Below, piece by piece: positions 19,000-28,196 of a stretch of 64,000 bases of DNA (position 1 is its first letter; the number at the start of each line of letters is the position of its first letter). The notes under the pieces were generated by a model that saw only the letters and a program-made list of their open reading frames with translations, had not been told where the DNA came from and searched no databases. The stretch is from positions 1-64,000 of the forward strand of contig CADBHB010000002.1 of NCBI GenBank assembly GCA_902794395.1, given 5' to 3'. Both the position numbers and the translations under genes were made by a program. This DNA comes from an uncultured Ruminococcus sp. (GTDB lineage: Bacteria > Bacillota > Clostridia > Oscillospirales > Acutalibacteraceae).

Positions 19000-20331
19000 T
19001 CAAAACTCAGTGTCGGGATTGTACTTAACGCCGTTATAGCGGCACTCGAAGTGCAGGTGCGGTCCTGTTGAATAGCCGGTGGAGCCGACATAACCTAAGG
19101 GATCGCCCTTGTTGACATACTGTCCGGGCTGTACCAGTACGCTTGTAAGGTGGGCGTAGATAGTCTCTTTGCCGTTTCCGTGGTTTATCCATACGTAGTT
19201 GCCGTAACCGCCGCCGCAGCCGCAGCTGCTGGACTTGCCCCAGTTATGTGTGCAGTAGCTGCAGGTGTAGGACACCGTGCCGCTGTCCGCCGCGATAACC
19301 AAAGCTCCGTAGGGCGCGCCGATGTCGATGGCGCCGTGGTTGTAGGAATATCTGTCCTCGTTCCACTCGGAGGTCTTTACATAGTAGTTGGGAGTAGGCC
19401 ACAAGTAACCGCCGCCCGAGGGAGTCACATATGACGAGCCGGAATCATCGTAATTGTCGTCACCGCTGTTATCGGATGATGTGTCGTCGTTGTTTCCGTT
19501 GTCGCCTGAGCCGGAATCGCTGTTGGAGGAACCGCCGTTAGTCGTCTGCTGCTGTTGCTGCTGACGCTGTTGCTGCTGCTGAGCCGCCTGCTGTGCCGCC
19601 GCCTGCTGCTGCTGGCGCATCCTTGCCTCCTGCTCAGCCTGCTGCGCCGCCTGCTGCTCCAGTCTGCCCTGCTCGGTGCTGGTGTCGCGCAGCAAAGCTC
19701 TGGCCTGCTCGCTTCTTGAGGTCAGCTCCTGAAGCACCGCCTGGTTTTCCTCAACTAGGCTGTTGAGCTTTTCAAGGTCGGTCTGCAGGGTTGTTTCCTC
19801 CTGCAGCAGCTCCGCCTTGCGCTGCTCGATGGTGGTTAGCTGTCCGTTGATGTCGTTTATAAGCTGACGGTCATAAGCGGCGAGGTTTTTTACCAGCGCC
19901 ATCTTATCGATGAAGTCGTCAAAGTCCTTGGCGCCGAGCAAGATCTCAAGATTGCTGGCGCTGCCCGCCATGTATATGATCCTGAGGCGCTCGCAGAGCG
20001 CGTTGATCTGTCCCTCAACGTCGGCGTTAGCCTGCTGTATAGCGGCATTGGTCTCAGTGATGGACTGACGGTTGACGATGATTTTTTCGTTGATGGTTTG
20101 TATCTGACCGACCAACGCCTCGCCGTAGGCTTCCTTTTCGCTGATGTCGGTCTCGGTTTCGTCCAATATCTTCTGATACTCGGCACTTTTTGACTCAAGC
20201 TCCTGCATACGCTCCTGCAGGGTGGGTTCGGAATCCTCCGCGCCCGCGTTTATCATCACATTGGAGCACAATGGGACAGACGCGAGACATAGCGTGAGTA
20301 TCACGCTGAGGATCAATTTTATCTTTTTCAT
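19000..20331 (-). CDS. Coiled-coil M23 peptidoglycan hydrolase (EnvC/PcsB-like)
   Basis: 443 residues: signal peptide (1-30), long coiled coil (about 35-240) rich in Gln and Glu, a QQ-rich and Ser/Asp/Asn-rich linker (to about 315), and a C-terminal LytM/M23 endopeptidase. Zinc ligands appear in HGAIDIGA and in GPHLHFE. A Cys-rich insert (CSYC ... CGCGGGYG) splits the domain after strand 2. It is the last gene after ftsE and ftsX, 15 bp downstream. FtsEX-type transporters switch such hydrolases on at the division site by pulling on the coiled coil (EnvC in E. coli, PcsB in pneumococcus), so this is the likely partner. Confidence 0.88.
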   Translation of the reverse strand: MKKIKLILSVILTLCLASVPLCSNVMINAGAEDSEPTLQERMQELESKSAEYQKILDETETDISEKEAYGEALVGQIQTINEKIIVNRQSITETNAAIQQANADVEGQINALCERLRIIYMAGSASNLEILLGAKDFDDFIDKMALVKNLAAYDRQLINDINGQLTTIEQRKAELLQEETTLQTDLEKLNSLVEENQAVLQELTSRSEQARALLRDTSTEQGRLEQQAAQQAEQEARMRQQQQAAAQQAAQQQQQRQQQQQQTTNGGSSNSDSGSGDNGNNDDTSSDNSGDDNYDDSGSSYVTPSGGGYLWPTPNYYVKTSEWNEDRYSYNHGAIDIGAPYGALVIAADSGTVSYTCSYCTHNWGKSSSCGCGGGYGNYVWINHGNGKETIYAHLTSVLVQPGQYVNKGDPLGYVGSTGYSTGPHLHFECRYNGVKYNPDTEF

Positions 20332-20346
20332 ATCTCTGCTCCTTCC

Positions 20347-21249
20347 TTACCAGCCGAGAATTTCGTTGCCTTCCTTTTTCAAATACTTTCTGATCGAGAT
20401 GAAGCCTCCGAAGAAGCCTACCAGCACGCCGACGGCGATGAAAATAAGCGCCAGCGGAACTACGATGCTGTTGAAGGGGATTACCTCGATCCAGGTGCCC
20501 GCCACCTCGCTGATGATGCGGCGGATGCCGTTGTAGAGAAGTCCTACTGCCACCGTTGACAGCGCGGCTGAAATGAAGCCGATGACCATGCCCTCCACTA
20601 AAAACGGCATGCGAACGAACATGTTGGTGGCACCGACGGATTTCATAATGCTGATTTCAAATCTGCGCGAGTACATAGTAGCGCGGATGGTGTTGGCGAT
20701 GATGAACAGTGAAATGATTATCAGCGCACCTACGACGGCGAACGAGATCATGTTTATCAGGCGGCTGACAATGGACAGCTTGCGCGCGAATTCGCGGCGG
20801 TCGTTGACGCTTTCCACGCCGTCGATAGCCTTTATCTGTCTGACTGTGTCGTCGTATTTGTTCAAGTCCTTGATAACGACGCGGTAGGCGTCGTTGAGGG
20901 GGTCGTTGCCCTTTACGCGGTCAAAAAGCTGATCGCCCAGGGTACTTCTGAACTGCTCCATCGCCTCCTGCCTGGAAACGAAGGTAGCAGATTCTACGTT
21001 TTCAATGTTTGAGATGAGGTTGCCGATTTGACGGGCTTCGATCTCGGAGCGTTCGCGAAGAATGTAAACGGTGGTTTCGTTGGTCTTTTCCACCTCGTTC
21101 ACTATCTTCTGCACGTTAACCGAGAACAGCGCCGCCACGCCTGTCATAACCAAACAGCTCACGAGCACGCAGATGGACGCGATGCTCATTATGCGGTTGG
21201 CGTAGACGTTTTTTAAGCCCTCTTTTACAAGATAGCCAAAGCCTTTCAT
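20347..21249 (-). CDS. ftsX: Cell-division ABC permease FtsX
   Basis: 300 residues. Four membrane helices: one near the N-terminus (ASICVLVSCLVMTGVAALF) and three in the C-terminal half. The large extracytoplasmic loop (residues about 45-155) would bind the coiled-coil hydrolase. Gene order ftsE-ftsX-hydrolase with gaps of 19 and 15 bp shows an operon. AAGGA precedes the ATG. Confidence 0.93.
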   Translation of the reverse strand: MKGFGYLVKEGLKNVYANRIMSIASICVLVSCLVMTGVAALFSVNVQKIVNEVEKTNETTVYILRERSEIEARQIGNLISNIENVESATFVSRQEAMEQFRSTLGDQLFDRVKGNDPLNDAYRVVIKDLNKYDDTVRQIKAIDGVESVNDRREFARKLSIVSRLINMISFAVVGALIIISLFIIANTIRATMYSRRFEISIMKSVGATNMFVRMPFLVEGMVIGFISAALSTVAVGLLYNGIRRIISEVAGTWIEVIPFNSIVVPLALIFIAVGVLVGFFGGFISIRKYLKKEGNEILGW

Positions 21250-21268
21250 ATCAAATTCCTTTCGGGGT

Positions 21269-22153
21269 TTACTGGTCGGGTGTGATCACCACATTGTCGG
21301 GATACTGCGGAAGCGGCGCTTCGTATTCGTCCTCTTCCTCGTCGGCGTAATGCGCGGCAGAGTAGGAGCTGATGTCGATGTCCTCGTCCTCCTCCGCCTC
21401 CTCGGGAGAGTCGGAGTAGCTGTCGCGGTAGTCCTCGGCGTAGTCGTCGTACGCCTCGTCATAATCCTCGTCGCCGCCATATGTCTTTTCGTCGGCGGTG
21501 TCGCTGACTATCCTGCCCTTGTCTATGGTTATCACTCGCTGATTGAACTCGCGCACCAGCTCGTGCTCATGCGTGACCACCAGCACCGTTGTGCCCATGG
21601 AATTGATGCGGGTCAAAAGCTCGATGATCTCGTGGGAAAGCTCGGGGTCGATGTTGCCGGTAGGCTCGTCCGCGACGATGATCTCGGGGTTGTTTACCAG
21701 CGCGCGCGCCAAACTGACACGCTGCTGCTCGCCGCCCGAAAGCTCGCTGGGTCTGTCCTTGAGCTTATCCTTCAGCCCGACCAGGTCGAGCACATAGGGA
21801 ACGCGCTTTTTGATGACGGCACTGCTCTCACCCACCGCCCTCATGGCAAACGCCACGTTGTCAAACACGTTCATTTTTTCTATCAGGCGGAAATCCTGGA
21901 ACACGAAGCCCATGTGGCGGCGAAGATACGGCACATGGCGCTTTTTTAACTTGGAAAGCTTGTTGCCGTTTATGGTTATCTCGCCGGAAGTAGGGGTCTC
22001 CTCGCGCATTATCAGCTTTAGAAACGTACTTTTTCCCGCGCCCGACGCGCCCACAATAAAGACGAACTCGCCCTTGTCGATGTGCAGGGTGATGTCGTGC
22101 AGCGCGTGGGTACCGTTGGGATACGTCTTGGATACATTGTCAAAATTTATCAT
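21269..22153 (-). CDS. ftsE: Cell-division ATPase FtsE with acidic C-terminal tail
   Basis: ATP-binding partner of FtsX, 294 residues. Walker A GASGAGKSTFLKL, Q-loop FQDFRL, signature LSGGEQQRVSLARAL, Walker B IIVADEPTGNID, and a switch His in VVTHEHEL. The ATPase ends near residue 225. The remaining 70 residues are Asp/Glu/Tyr-rich and look disordered; ordinary FtsE is about 228 residues long. First gene of the three-gene division operon. Confidence 0.93.
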   Translation of the reverse strand: MINFDNVSKTYPNGTHALHDITLHIDKGEFVFIVGASGAGKSTFLKLIMREETPTSGEITINGNKLSKLKKRHVPYLRRHMGFVFQDFRLIEKMNVFDNVAFAMRAVGESSAVIKKRVPYVLDLVGLKDKLKDRPSELSGGEQQRVSLARALVNNPEIIVADEPTGNIDPELSHEIIELLTRINSMGTTVLVVTHEHELVREFNQRVITIDKGRIVSDTADEKTYGGDEDYDEAYDDYAEDYRDSYSDSPEEAEEDEDIDISSYSAAHYADEEEDEYEAPLPQYPDNVVITPDQ

Positions 22154-22261
22154 AATATCTCCGGTGGTCTGTTATTTGGGTCTTGCGCTCAGCTGCGCGG
22201 GCAGGTCAAACGCCGCCCTTTTGTGCCCGGCGGCGCTGATTTGACAGCGCGCAACTGATTT

Positions 22262-22306
22262 CTAAAAATGCCAACGTCCTGAGAGCGGTTTTACCCGCGC
22301 TCAGGA
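22262..22306 (-). terminator. Terminator of the PucR-type regulator gene
   Basis: CCTGAGAGCGG (22278-22288) pairs with CCGCGCTCAGG (22295-22305); on the minus strand GACGTTGGCATTTTTA follows. A moderate candidate. Confidence 0.55.
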
Positions 22307-22324
22307 ACGAAAAACACTGTATTA

Positions 22325-23410
22325 TCAATACTTTGTGGGGCTGGCGTTGAGGTATTTCTTTACCATCAGCGCTACCTTGAAGACGATGGCGTCCTCAAAC
22401 TCACGGAGGTCAAGACCTGTGAGCTTTTTGATCTTTTCAAGTCTGTAGACCAGAGTGTTGCGGTGTACGAACAGCTTTCTTGAGGTCTCGGAAACGTTGA
22501 GGTTGTTCTCGAAGAAACGCTGGATGGTGAACAGGGTCTCCTGGTCGAGGCTCTCAATAGATCCGCGCTTGAACACTTCCTTGAGGAACATCTTGCACAG
22601 GGTGGTGGGCAGCTGATAGATCAGACGCGCGATTCCGAGGTTGTCGTAGCTTACGATGGTGCGCTCGGTGTCAAACACCTTGGCGACCTCCAGCGCGGAC
22701 TGGGCTTCCTTGAAGGAACGAGCCAGATCCTTGATGCCGGTGACGGTGGTACCTATGCCGACCACGCAGTGAGTGTAGAACTCGCTGGAGAGGGTGTCGG
22801 AGATGGAGCTGGCGAGCTTTTCAAGGTCGCGGCCGTCGATGTCGGGCTTGACCTCCTTGACCAGCGCGATCTCCTCCTCATTGATGTTGATGACGAAGTC
22901 CTTGGACTTGTCCGGGAAGAGATTCTGCACGATGTCATAGGCGGACACATCCGTGCGGGAAACGATTTTTATCAGCAGGCACACACGGGCGACCTCGGAA
23001 TTGAAGTGCAGCTCACGCGCTTTAAGATAAATATCGCCGGGGAGGATGTTGTCGAGAATGACATTTTTGATGAAGTTTGAACGGTCGTACTTTTCATCGT
23101 AGTACTGCTTGATGCTGGCAAAGGAAACAGAGAGAAGCTGAGCGTATTTCTGGGCATATTCATCGGTGCCCTGCACAAATACCGCGTAGTCATACTTCGC
23201 GCTGCTGCCGAAAGACTTAAAGGTAAAACCGTTTATTACAAAAGGAGCTGTAGAACTGAGGGTCTCGGAATTGATGCTCTCGTTTACCTCGCCGATTTTG
23301 CCGAGCTCGGAGCAGGCGATAACAACGGATGTTTCGTCGATAACGCCGATGGTTCTGTCAATGGCATCCTTCATCTGATGCACAATACCCTGAAATAATC
23401 TGTTAGACAT
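22325..23410 (-). CDS. CdaR/PucR-type transcriptional regulator
   Basis: 361 residues. The C-terminal 65 residues form the PucR-type helix-turn-helix (FFENNLNVSETSRKLFVHRNTLVYRLEK in part), preceded by a GGDEF-like fold region typical of the CdaR/PucR family. Such regulators control sugar diacid or purine catabolism; no such catabolic operon is adjacent. A start at 23410 is favoured because AGAGG is eight bases upstream; the frame extending to 23506 has no signal. Single gene; effector unknown. Confidence 0.8.
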   Translation of the reverse strand: MSNRLFQGIVHQMKDAIDRTIGVIDETSVVIACSELGKIGEVNESINSETLSSTAPFVINGFTFKSFGSSAKYDYAVFVQGTDEYAQKYAQLLSVSFASIKQYYDEKYDRSNFIKNVILDNILPGDIYLKARELHFNSEVARVCLLIKIVSRTDVSAYDIVQNLFPDKSKDFVININEEEIALVKEVKPDIDGRDLEKLASSISDTLSSEFYTHCVVGIGTTVTGIKDLARSFKEAQSALEVAKVFDTERTIVSYDNLGIARLIYQLPTTLCKMFLKEVFKRGSIESLDQETLFTIQRFFENNLNVSETSRKLFVHRNTLVYRLEKIKKLTGLDLREFEDAIVFKVALMVKKYLNASPTKY

Positions 23411-23625
23411 AGTACTTACCTCTTTTTCCTGCAAATTTTGTATTATCAATGTATAGGATACATTTCTTCTCATATACATATTACACAAAAATGAAGAAAA
23501 AATCAAGCTCTATCTACAAATTTTTTAGATTTTTTTTAGATATTTTCACAAGTGGTTTTCGTTTTTCTAATTATAACCCACAAATGTGATAGAAATGTGA
23601 CAGTTTTGTAACAATTAGGATATTT

Positions 23626-23667
23626 AGAAAAAACGGACGCTTCGCCGCAGTTGGTGAAGCGTCCGCA
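23626..23667 (-). terminator. Terminator of the hnd hydrogenase operon
   Basis: CGGACGCTTC (23634-23643) pairs with GAAGCGTCCG (23656-23665), followed by TTTTTT on the minus strand. Confidence 0.85.
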
Positions 23668-23688
23668 TAAAGTTGAACAATCTTGTTA

Positions 23689-25431
23689 TCAGATGCCTTT
23701 TTCTCTCTTGACATAAGAGGTGTGCAGCAGCTCGTGCGCCTTGTGGGAGCCGGGCTCGCCGAGGTATTCCTCATAGATAGCCTTGATTTCGGGGTTGTCG
23801 TGAGATTTTCTGTAGGGCAGGTTTACATCGTCCTCATAGAGAGCCTTTGCTCTGAGCGCCTTGAGGTCAACGAAGTTTCTGACGTGACCGGGCTGGATGG
23901 GCTGACCGCCGCCGTTGACGCAGCCGCCCGGGCAGCACATGATCTCGACGAACTGATAGTCGGCTTCGCCCGCGCGGATCTTGTCGAGTACGACAGCCGC
24001 GTTCTTAAGACCGGAAACTACCGCTACCTTTACGGTCATGCCGGCAACCTCATAGGTGGCTTCCTTGATGCCTTCGGTGCCGCGCACTTCGTTGTATTCG
24101 ATCTGTTTGAGATCCTCGCCGGTAAGCTTGTCGGCAACGGTTCTCAGCGCCGCTTCCATTACGCCGCCGGTGGCGCCGAAGATAGTGCCCGCGCCGGAGC
24201 CGATAGCCATGATGGGATCGAAGTCAGCGTCCTCGAGAGAGGTGAACTGGATACCCGCGCGCTTTATCATCTTGGCGAGCTCTCTGGTGGTGATGGAGAT
24301 GTCGTTGTCCTGCATGCCGTCGCGGCCCTGGTGGTCGCGCTTGATCTCAAACTTCTTGGCTACACAGGGCATTACCGATACGACAACGATGTCCTTGGGG
24401 TCGATGCCCGCCTTTTCGGCGTAGTAGGACTTTATCATAGCGCCCTGCATCTGCTGGGGTGACTTGCAGGTGGAGAGGTGCGGGATGAAGTCGGGATAGT
24501 AATGCTCGCAGAACTTGATCCAGCCGGGTGAGCAGGAGGTTATCATCGGCAGCACGCCGCCGTCCTGTACGCGGTGGATAAACTCGGTGCCCTCTTCCAT
24601 GATGGTGAGGTCGGCGCCGAAGTTGGTGTCGAACACCTTGTCAAAGCCGAGCATCTTGAGCGCCGCTACCATCTTGCCGGTTACGTTGGTGCCGATGGGC
24701 ATATCGAAGCACTCGCCGAGGGTGGCGCGGATGGAGGGAGCGGTGTGAACTACCACATGCTTGGTGGGATCCGCGATAGACTCGAACACCTTGTCGGTGT
24801 CGTCGCGCTCGACCAGAGCGCCGGTGGGACAAACCACGGTGCACTGACCGCAGCTTACGCAGGAAACATTACCGAGATCCTGATCGAACGCGCAGGAGAT
24901 CATGGTGTCGAAGCCGCGGTTGTTGGCGCCGATGACTGAAACGAACTGGTTCTTACAGGCGGCTACACAGCGGCGGCAGAGGATGCACTTGTTGTTGTTT
25001 CTTACAAGATGCAGAGTGGTGTGATCCTCTTCGTAATGGGTCTCCTCGCCCTCAAACTTCTTTTCGTCCACGCCGTATTCCAGGCAGAGCTGCTGCAGTT
25101 CGCAGTTGTTGCTTCTGGGGCAGGACAGGCACTTCTTGTCGTGGTTGGACAGAAGCAGCTCGAGGTTCATTTTTCTGTATTTCTGGATCTGGGGAGTATT
25201 TGTAAAGATTTCGGTGCCCTCTCTGTCGATGGGATATACGCAGGCAGCAACCAAGCTGCGGGCGCCCTTTACCTCGCAAAGGCACATACGGCACGCGCCG
25301 ATCTCGTTGATTTCTTTCAGAAAGCATAAGGTCGGGATTTTAATGCCGAATTTGTGGCAGGCTTCCAGGATGGTGGTGTTTTTCTCAACCTGATAATCCT
25401 TGCCGTTGATTTTGATATTCAACATTTCCAT
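23689..25431 (-). CDS. hndD: [FeFe]-hydrogenase catalytic subunit (HndD/HydA type)
   Basis: 580 residues, normal for HndD. Order: N-terminal [2Fe-2S] domain (CHKFGIKIPTLC ... CRMC), His-ligated cluster region (HDKKCLSCPRSNNC), two [4Fe-4S] motifs (CILCRRCVAAC, CVSCGQCTVVC), then the H-cluster domain. H-cluster loops: L1 TSCSPGW, L2 MPCVAKKFE, L3 EIMCCPGGCVNGGGQP. L1 has Ser where simple alignment places the second Cys of TSCCP. Together with HndA, B and C it forms a cytoplasmic, probably electron-bifurcating complex linking NAD(P)H and ferredoxin to H2. Maturases HydEFG are not in the window. AGGAG precedes the ATG. Confidence 0.93.
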   Translation of the reverse strand: MEMLNIKINGKDYQVEKNTTILEACHKFGIKIPTLCFLKEINEIGACRMCLCEVKGARSLVAACVYPIDREGTEIFTNTPQIQKYRKMNLELLLSNHDKKCLSCPRSNNCELQQLCLEYGVDEKKFEGEETHYEEDHTTLHLVRNNNKCILCRRCVAACKNQFVSVIGANNRGFDTMISCAFDQDLGNVSCVSCGQCTVVCPTGALVERDDTDKVFESIADPTKHVVVHTAPSIRATLGECFDMPIGTNVTGKMVAALKMLGFDKVFDTNFGADLTIMEEGTEFIHRVQDGGVLPMITSCSPGWIKFCEHYYPDFIPHLSTCKSPQQMQGAMIKSYYAEKAGIDPKDIVVVSVMPCVAKKFEIKRDHQGRDGMQDNDISITTRELAKMIKRAGIQFTSLEDADFDPIMAIGSGAGTIFGATGGVMEAALRTVADKLTGEDLKQIEYNEVRGTEGIKEATYEVAGMTVKVAVVSGLKNAAVVLDKIRAGEADYQFVEIMCCPGGCVNGGGQPIQPGHVRNFVDLKALRAKALYEDDVNLPYRKSHDNPEIKAIYEEYLGEPGSHKAHELLHTSYVKREKGI

Positions 25432-25448
25432 GTTTTGTTCTCCTTTCC

Positions 25449-27257
25449 TTAAGCCTTATAGATAGCTTTAAACTTACAGGTAGCCATACAAGCGCCGCAC
25501 TTGATACACTTCTTGGGATCGATCTCGAGAGCGGGACGTCTCTTGCCGGGAGCGGTGTAGTCGGTGACGGAGATCGCCTGTGTCGGGCACTTTCTGGAGC
25601 AGAGTCCGCAGCCCGCGCACTTCTCTCTGTCGATGGTGTATTCGAGCAGGTCTTTGCAGACGCCCGCGGGACATTTCTTGTCGCGGATGTGGGCGATGTA
25701 CTCGTCCTTGAAGTAACGGAGAGTGGAGAGAACGGGGTTGGGAGCGGTCTGTCCGAGGCCGCACAGGGAGTTCGCCTTGATGAATTCGCACAGCTCCTCC
25801 ATCTCGTCGAGCATTTCCATGGTGCCCTGACCCTTGGTGATCTTCTCCAGCATTTCAAGCAGTCTCTTGGTGCCGATACGGCAGGGAGTACACTTGCCGC
25901 AGCTCTCGTCAACGGTGAACTCGAGGAAGAACTTGGCTACGTCTACCATACAGTTGTCCTCGTCCATAACGATCAAGCCGCCTGAGCCCATCATTGAGCC
26001 GATGGCGAGCAGGTTGTCGTAGTCGATGGGTACATCGAGGTGCTCAACGGGGATACAGCCGCCGGAGGGACCGCCTGTCTGGGCAGCCTTGAACTTTTTG
26101 CCGTTGGGGATGCCGCCGCCGATCTCAAATACGATCTCGCGCAGGGTGGTGCCCATGGGGATCTCTACCAGACCGGTGTGGTTGATCTTGCCGCCGAGCG
26201 CGAACACCTTGGTGCCCTTGCTCTTCTCGGTGCCCATTGAGGCAAACCAGTCGGCGCCCTTGAGGATGATCTGCGCGATGTTCGCGTAGGTTTCAACATT
26301 GTTGAGGATGGTGGGTTTCTGATACAGACCCTTTACCGCCGGGAACGGAGGACGGGGTCTGGGCTCGCCGCGCTTGCCCTCGATGGAGGTCATAAGAGCG
26401 GTCTCCTCGCCGCAGACGAAGGCGCCAGCGCCGAGACGGAGCTCCATGTCGAAATTGAAGCCTGTGCCGAAGATGTCCTCGCCCAGCAGACCGTATTCGC
26501 GCGCCTGGTCGATGGCGATCTGCAGACGCTTAACGGCGATGGGATATTCCGCGCGGACATATACGCGGCCCTGAGAAGCGCCGATCGCGTAGCCCGCGAT
26601 AGCCATAGCCTCGATCAGGGAGTGGGGGTCGCCCTCGAGAACGGAACGGTCCATAAAGGCGCCGGGGTCGCCCTCGTCGGCGTTACAGCATACATACTTT
26701 TGGTCGGCGTCGTTCGCCGCGGCAAACTTCCACTTCAAGCCTGTGGGGAAGCCCGCGCCGCCTCTGCCGCGCAGTCCGGAATCGAGGATAGTCTGGATGA
26801 CCTCCTCGGGAGTCATTTCGGTGAGAACCTTGCCCAGAGCGGCGTAACCGTCACGGGCGATGTAGTCGTCGATCTTTTCGGGGTCGATGACACCGCAGTT
26901 GCGCAGCGCCACACGCTTTTGCTTGGCGTAGAACGCGGTTTTGTTGAGGGACTTGATGGTGTCCTCCTCAACAGTCTCCTGGTAGAGCAGACGGGTTACG
27001 ATCCTGCCCTTTAAGAGGTGCTCCTCGACGATCTCGGGGATGTCCTCGATTTTAACCATGGAATAGAAGCTGCCCTCGGGATATACCACCATGATGGGAC
27101 CGAGCGCGCACAGACCGAAGCAGCCTGTGGTTATAACGTTTACTTCTTTTTCAAGACCTTGCTTTTTGATTTCTTCTTTCAGCTTTTCAGCGATCTGCAA
27201 GCTGTTTGAGGAAGTACATCCGGTACCGCCGCAAACAAGCACATTAGAACGATACAT
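25449..27257 (-). CDS. hndC: NuoF-like flavoprotein subunit of hydrogenase (HndC/HydB)
   Basis: 602 residues. N-terminal thioredoxin-like [2Fe-2S] domain (CGGTGCTSS ... TTGCFGLCALGP), NuoF core with FMN/NADH glycine loop (GRGGAGFPTG) and NADEGDPGAFMDR, and a [4Fe-4S] motif SCGKCTPCRIGTKR. The C-terminal extension has two [4Fe-4S] clusters (CAGCGLCSRKC, CIKCGACMATC). This matches the subunit that holds the bifurcating flavin in trimeric and tetrameric hydrogenases. 17 bp upstream of hndD; AAAGGAGG ribosome site. Confidence 0.93.
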   Translation of the reverse strand: MYRSNVLVCGGTGCTSSNSLQIAEKLKEEIKKQGLEKEVNVITTGCFGLCALGPIMVVYPEGSFYSMVKIEDIPEIVEEHLLKGRIVTRLLYQETVEEDTIKSLNKTAFYAKQKRVALRNCGVIDPEKIDDYIARDGYAALGKVLTEMTPEEVIQTILDSGLRGRGGAGFPTGLKWKFAAANDADQKYVCCNADEGDPGAFMDRSVLEGDPHSLIEAMAIAGYAIGASQGRVYVRAEYPIAVKRLQIAIDQAREYGLLGEDIFGTGFNFDMELRLGAGAFVCGEETALMTSIEGKRGEPRPRPPFPAVKGLYQKPTILNNVETYANIAQIILKGADWFASMGTEKSKGTKVFALGGKINHTGLVEIPMGTTLREIVFEIGGGIPNGKKFKAAQTGGPSGGCIPVEHLDVPIDYDNLLAIGSMMGSGGLIVMDEDNCMVDVAKFFLEFTVDESCGKCTPCRIGTKRLLEMLEKITKGQGTMEMLDEMEELCEFIKANSLCGLGQTAPNPVLSTLRYFKDEYIAHIRDKKCPAGVCKDLLEYTIDREKCAGCGLCSRKCPTQAISVTDYTAPGKRRPALEIDPKKCIKCGACMATCKFKAIYKA

Positions 27258-27270
27258 TCAGTGACCTCCT

Positions 27271-27645
27271 TTAGTTATCCATCGCGCCGATGGTGAATTC
27301 AGTTACCACGTTTTTGTTTACAAGGTGGTCGTTGACGATCCTGACGACCTTTTCGGGCGTCATCTTTACATAGGTCACCTTTTCCTGACCGGGGATCTCC
27401 ACCTCGACAACCGGCTCATACTGGCAGATGCCGATGCAGCCTGTCTGGGTAACTACGATGTCATCCTGCAAGCCGCGCTTGGCGATCTCCTCGGTGAAGG
27501 CGTTGAGCACGGGTCTGGCGCCCGCCGCGATGCCGCAGGTAGCCATGCCCACCAATACGCGCGCCGCGTTGGGGTTTTCTTTTCTTAAGGCGACATTTGC
27601 TTTCGCTCTGTCGCGGATAGCCTGTAACTCGGCTAAAGATTTCAT
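27271..27645 (-). CDS. hndB: Thioredoxin-like [2Fe-2S] subunit HndB
   Basis: About 124 residues, a small thioredoxin-like ferredoxin with Cys in VGMATCGIAAGARP and TQTGCIGICQYEP. The same fold is found at the N-terminus of HndC. In Desulfovibrio the matching subunit is HndB of the NADP-reducing hydrogenase; trimeric Thermotoga-type enzymes lack it, so this is a tetrameric Hnd-type complex. GGAGG lies nine bases before ATG 27645. The start overlaps the upstream ATPase stop by four bases (ATGA). Confidence 0.88.
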   Translation of the reverse strand: MKSLAELQAIRDRAKANVALRKENPNAARVLVGMATCGIAAGARPVLNAFTEEIAKRGLQDDIVVTQTGCIGICQYEPVVEVEIPGQEKVTYVKMTPEKVVRIVNDHLVNKNVVTEFTIGAMDN

Positions 27646-28196
27646 AATTCTGCACCTCCGCAAATATTTTCAGTTTGTTCTTTCAAAAATTGTTCTATCC
27701 ATTCCACCACGTCGGGGGTGTCAAGGCTGACGCCCTCCAGAACCTCCCGCAGCTCGCGGGTGTCGAGCGTGAAGGAGCCGCTGTCTGTAGTGCGGGTGTA
27801 GACAAAATCGATGTCGGGATTGCAGCGGATGAGAATGGATACCGTGGAGTTGATGTCCCCCAAAGGGGTCATGTCCACGTGACTTTTGACATAGCTCGCC
27901 TGTGTGCGCGTGCCCTGTCCGAGCGTGGAACGGATGTTGAAGCTGCCGCCGGTCTGTTCGGCGGACATTTTGAAAAGCGGCACGCCCAGCCCCACCTTGC
28001 GGGTGGTGCGGGTGGTGAAAAACGGGTCGATGACCTGATTCACCTGCTCCTCTGTCATTCCGCAGCCGTTGTCGCTGATGGTGATGGTAAGAAAGTCGTC
28101 CTTGTCGCTTTCCTCCACCGTTATCTCGACCAAAGTCGCCTCAGCGCGCACCGAATTCTGCGCAACATCCATCACGTTGAGCGATAACTCACGCAT
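27642..28196 (-). CDS. Stand-alone GHKL ATPase in the hnd operon
   Basis: 184 residues with a histidine-kinase-type ATP-binding domain only. N-box NVMDVAQNSV, G1 DNGCGM, and G2 VGLGVPLFK are visible; there is no His-phosphorylation (HisKA) domain, no sensor and no membrane segment. The C-terminal 60 residues are unrelated to known domains I recognise. The start (28196) overlaps the hndA stop by eight bases and its stop overlaps hndB, so it is translated in step with hydrogenase subunits. It may be a protein kinase or switch for the complex, like SpoIIAB-type kinases. The role is unknown. Confidence 0.75.
   Translation of the reverse strand: MRELSLNVMDVAQNSVRAEATLVEITVEESDKDDFLTITISDNGCGMTEEQVNQVIDPFFTTRTTRKVGLGVPLFKMSAEQTGGSFNIRSTLGQGTRTQASYVKSHVDMTPLGDINSTVSILIRCNPDIDFVYTRTTDSGSFTLDTRELREVLEGVSLDTPDVVEWIEQFLKEQTENICGGAEL

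Noticed and set aside
19540-19680. CTG/CAG-type repeats resembling a repeat array
   Set aside because: They encode the Gln-rich linker of the M23 protein in frame; not CRISPR-like, as there are no regular spacers.
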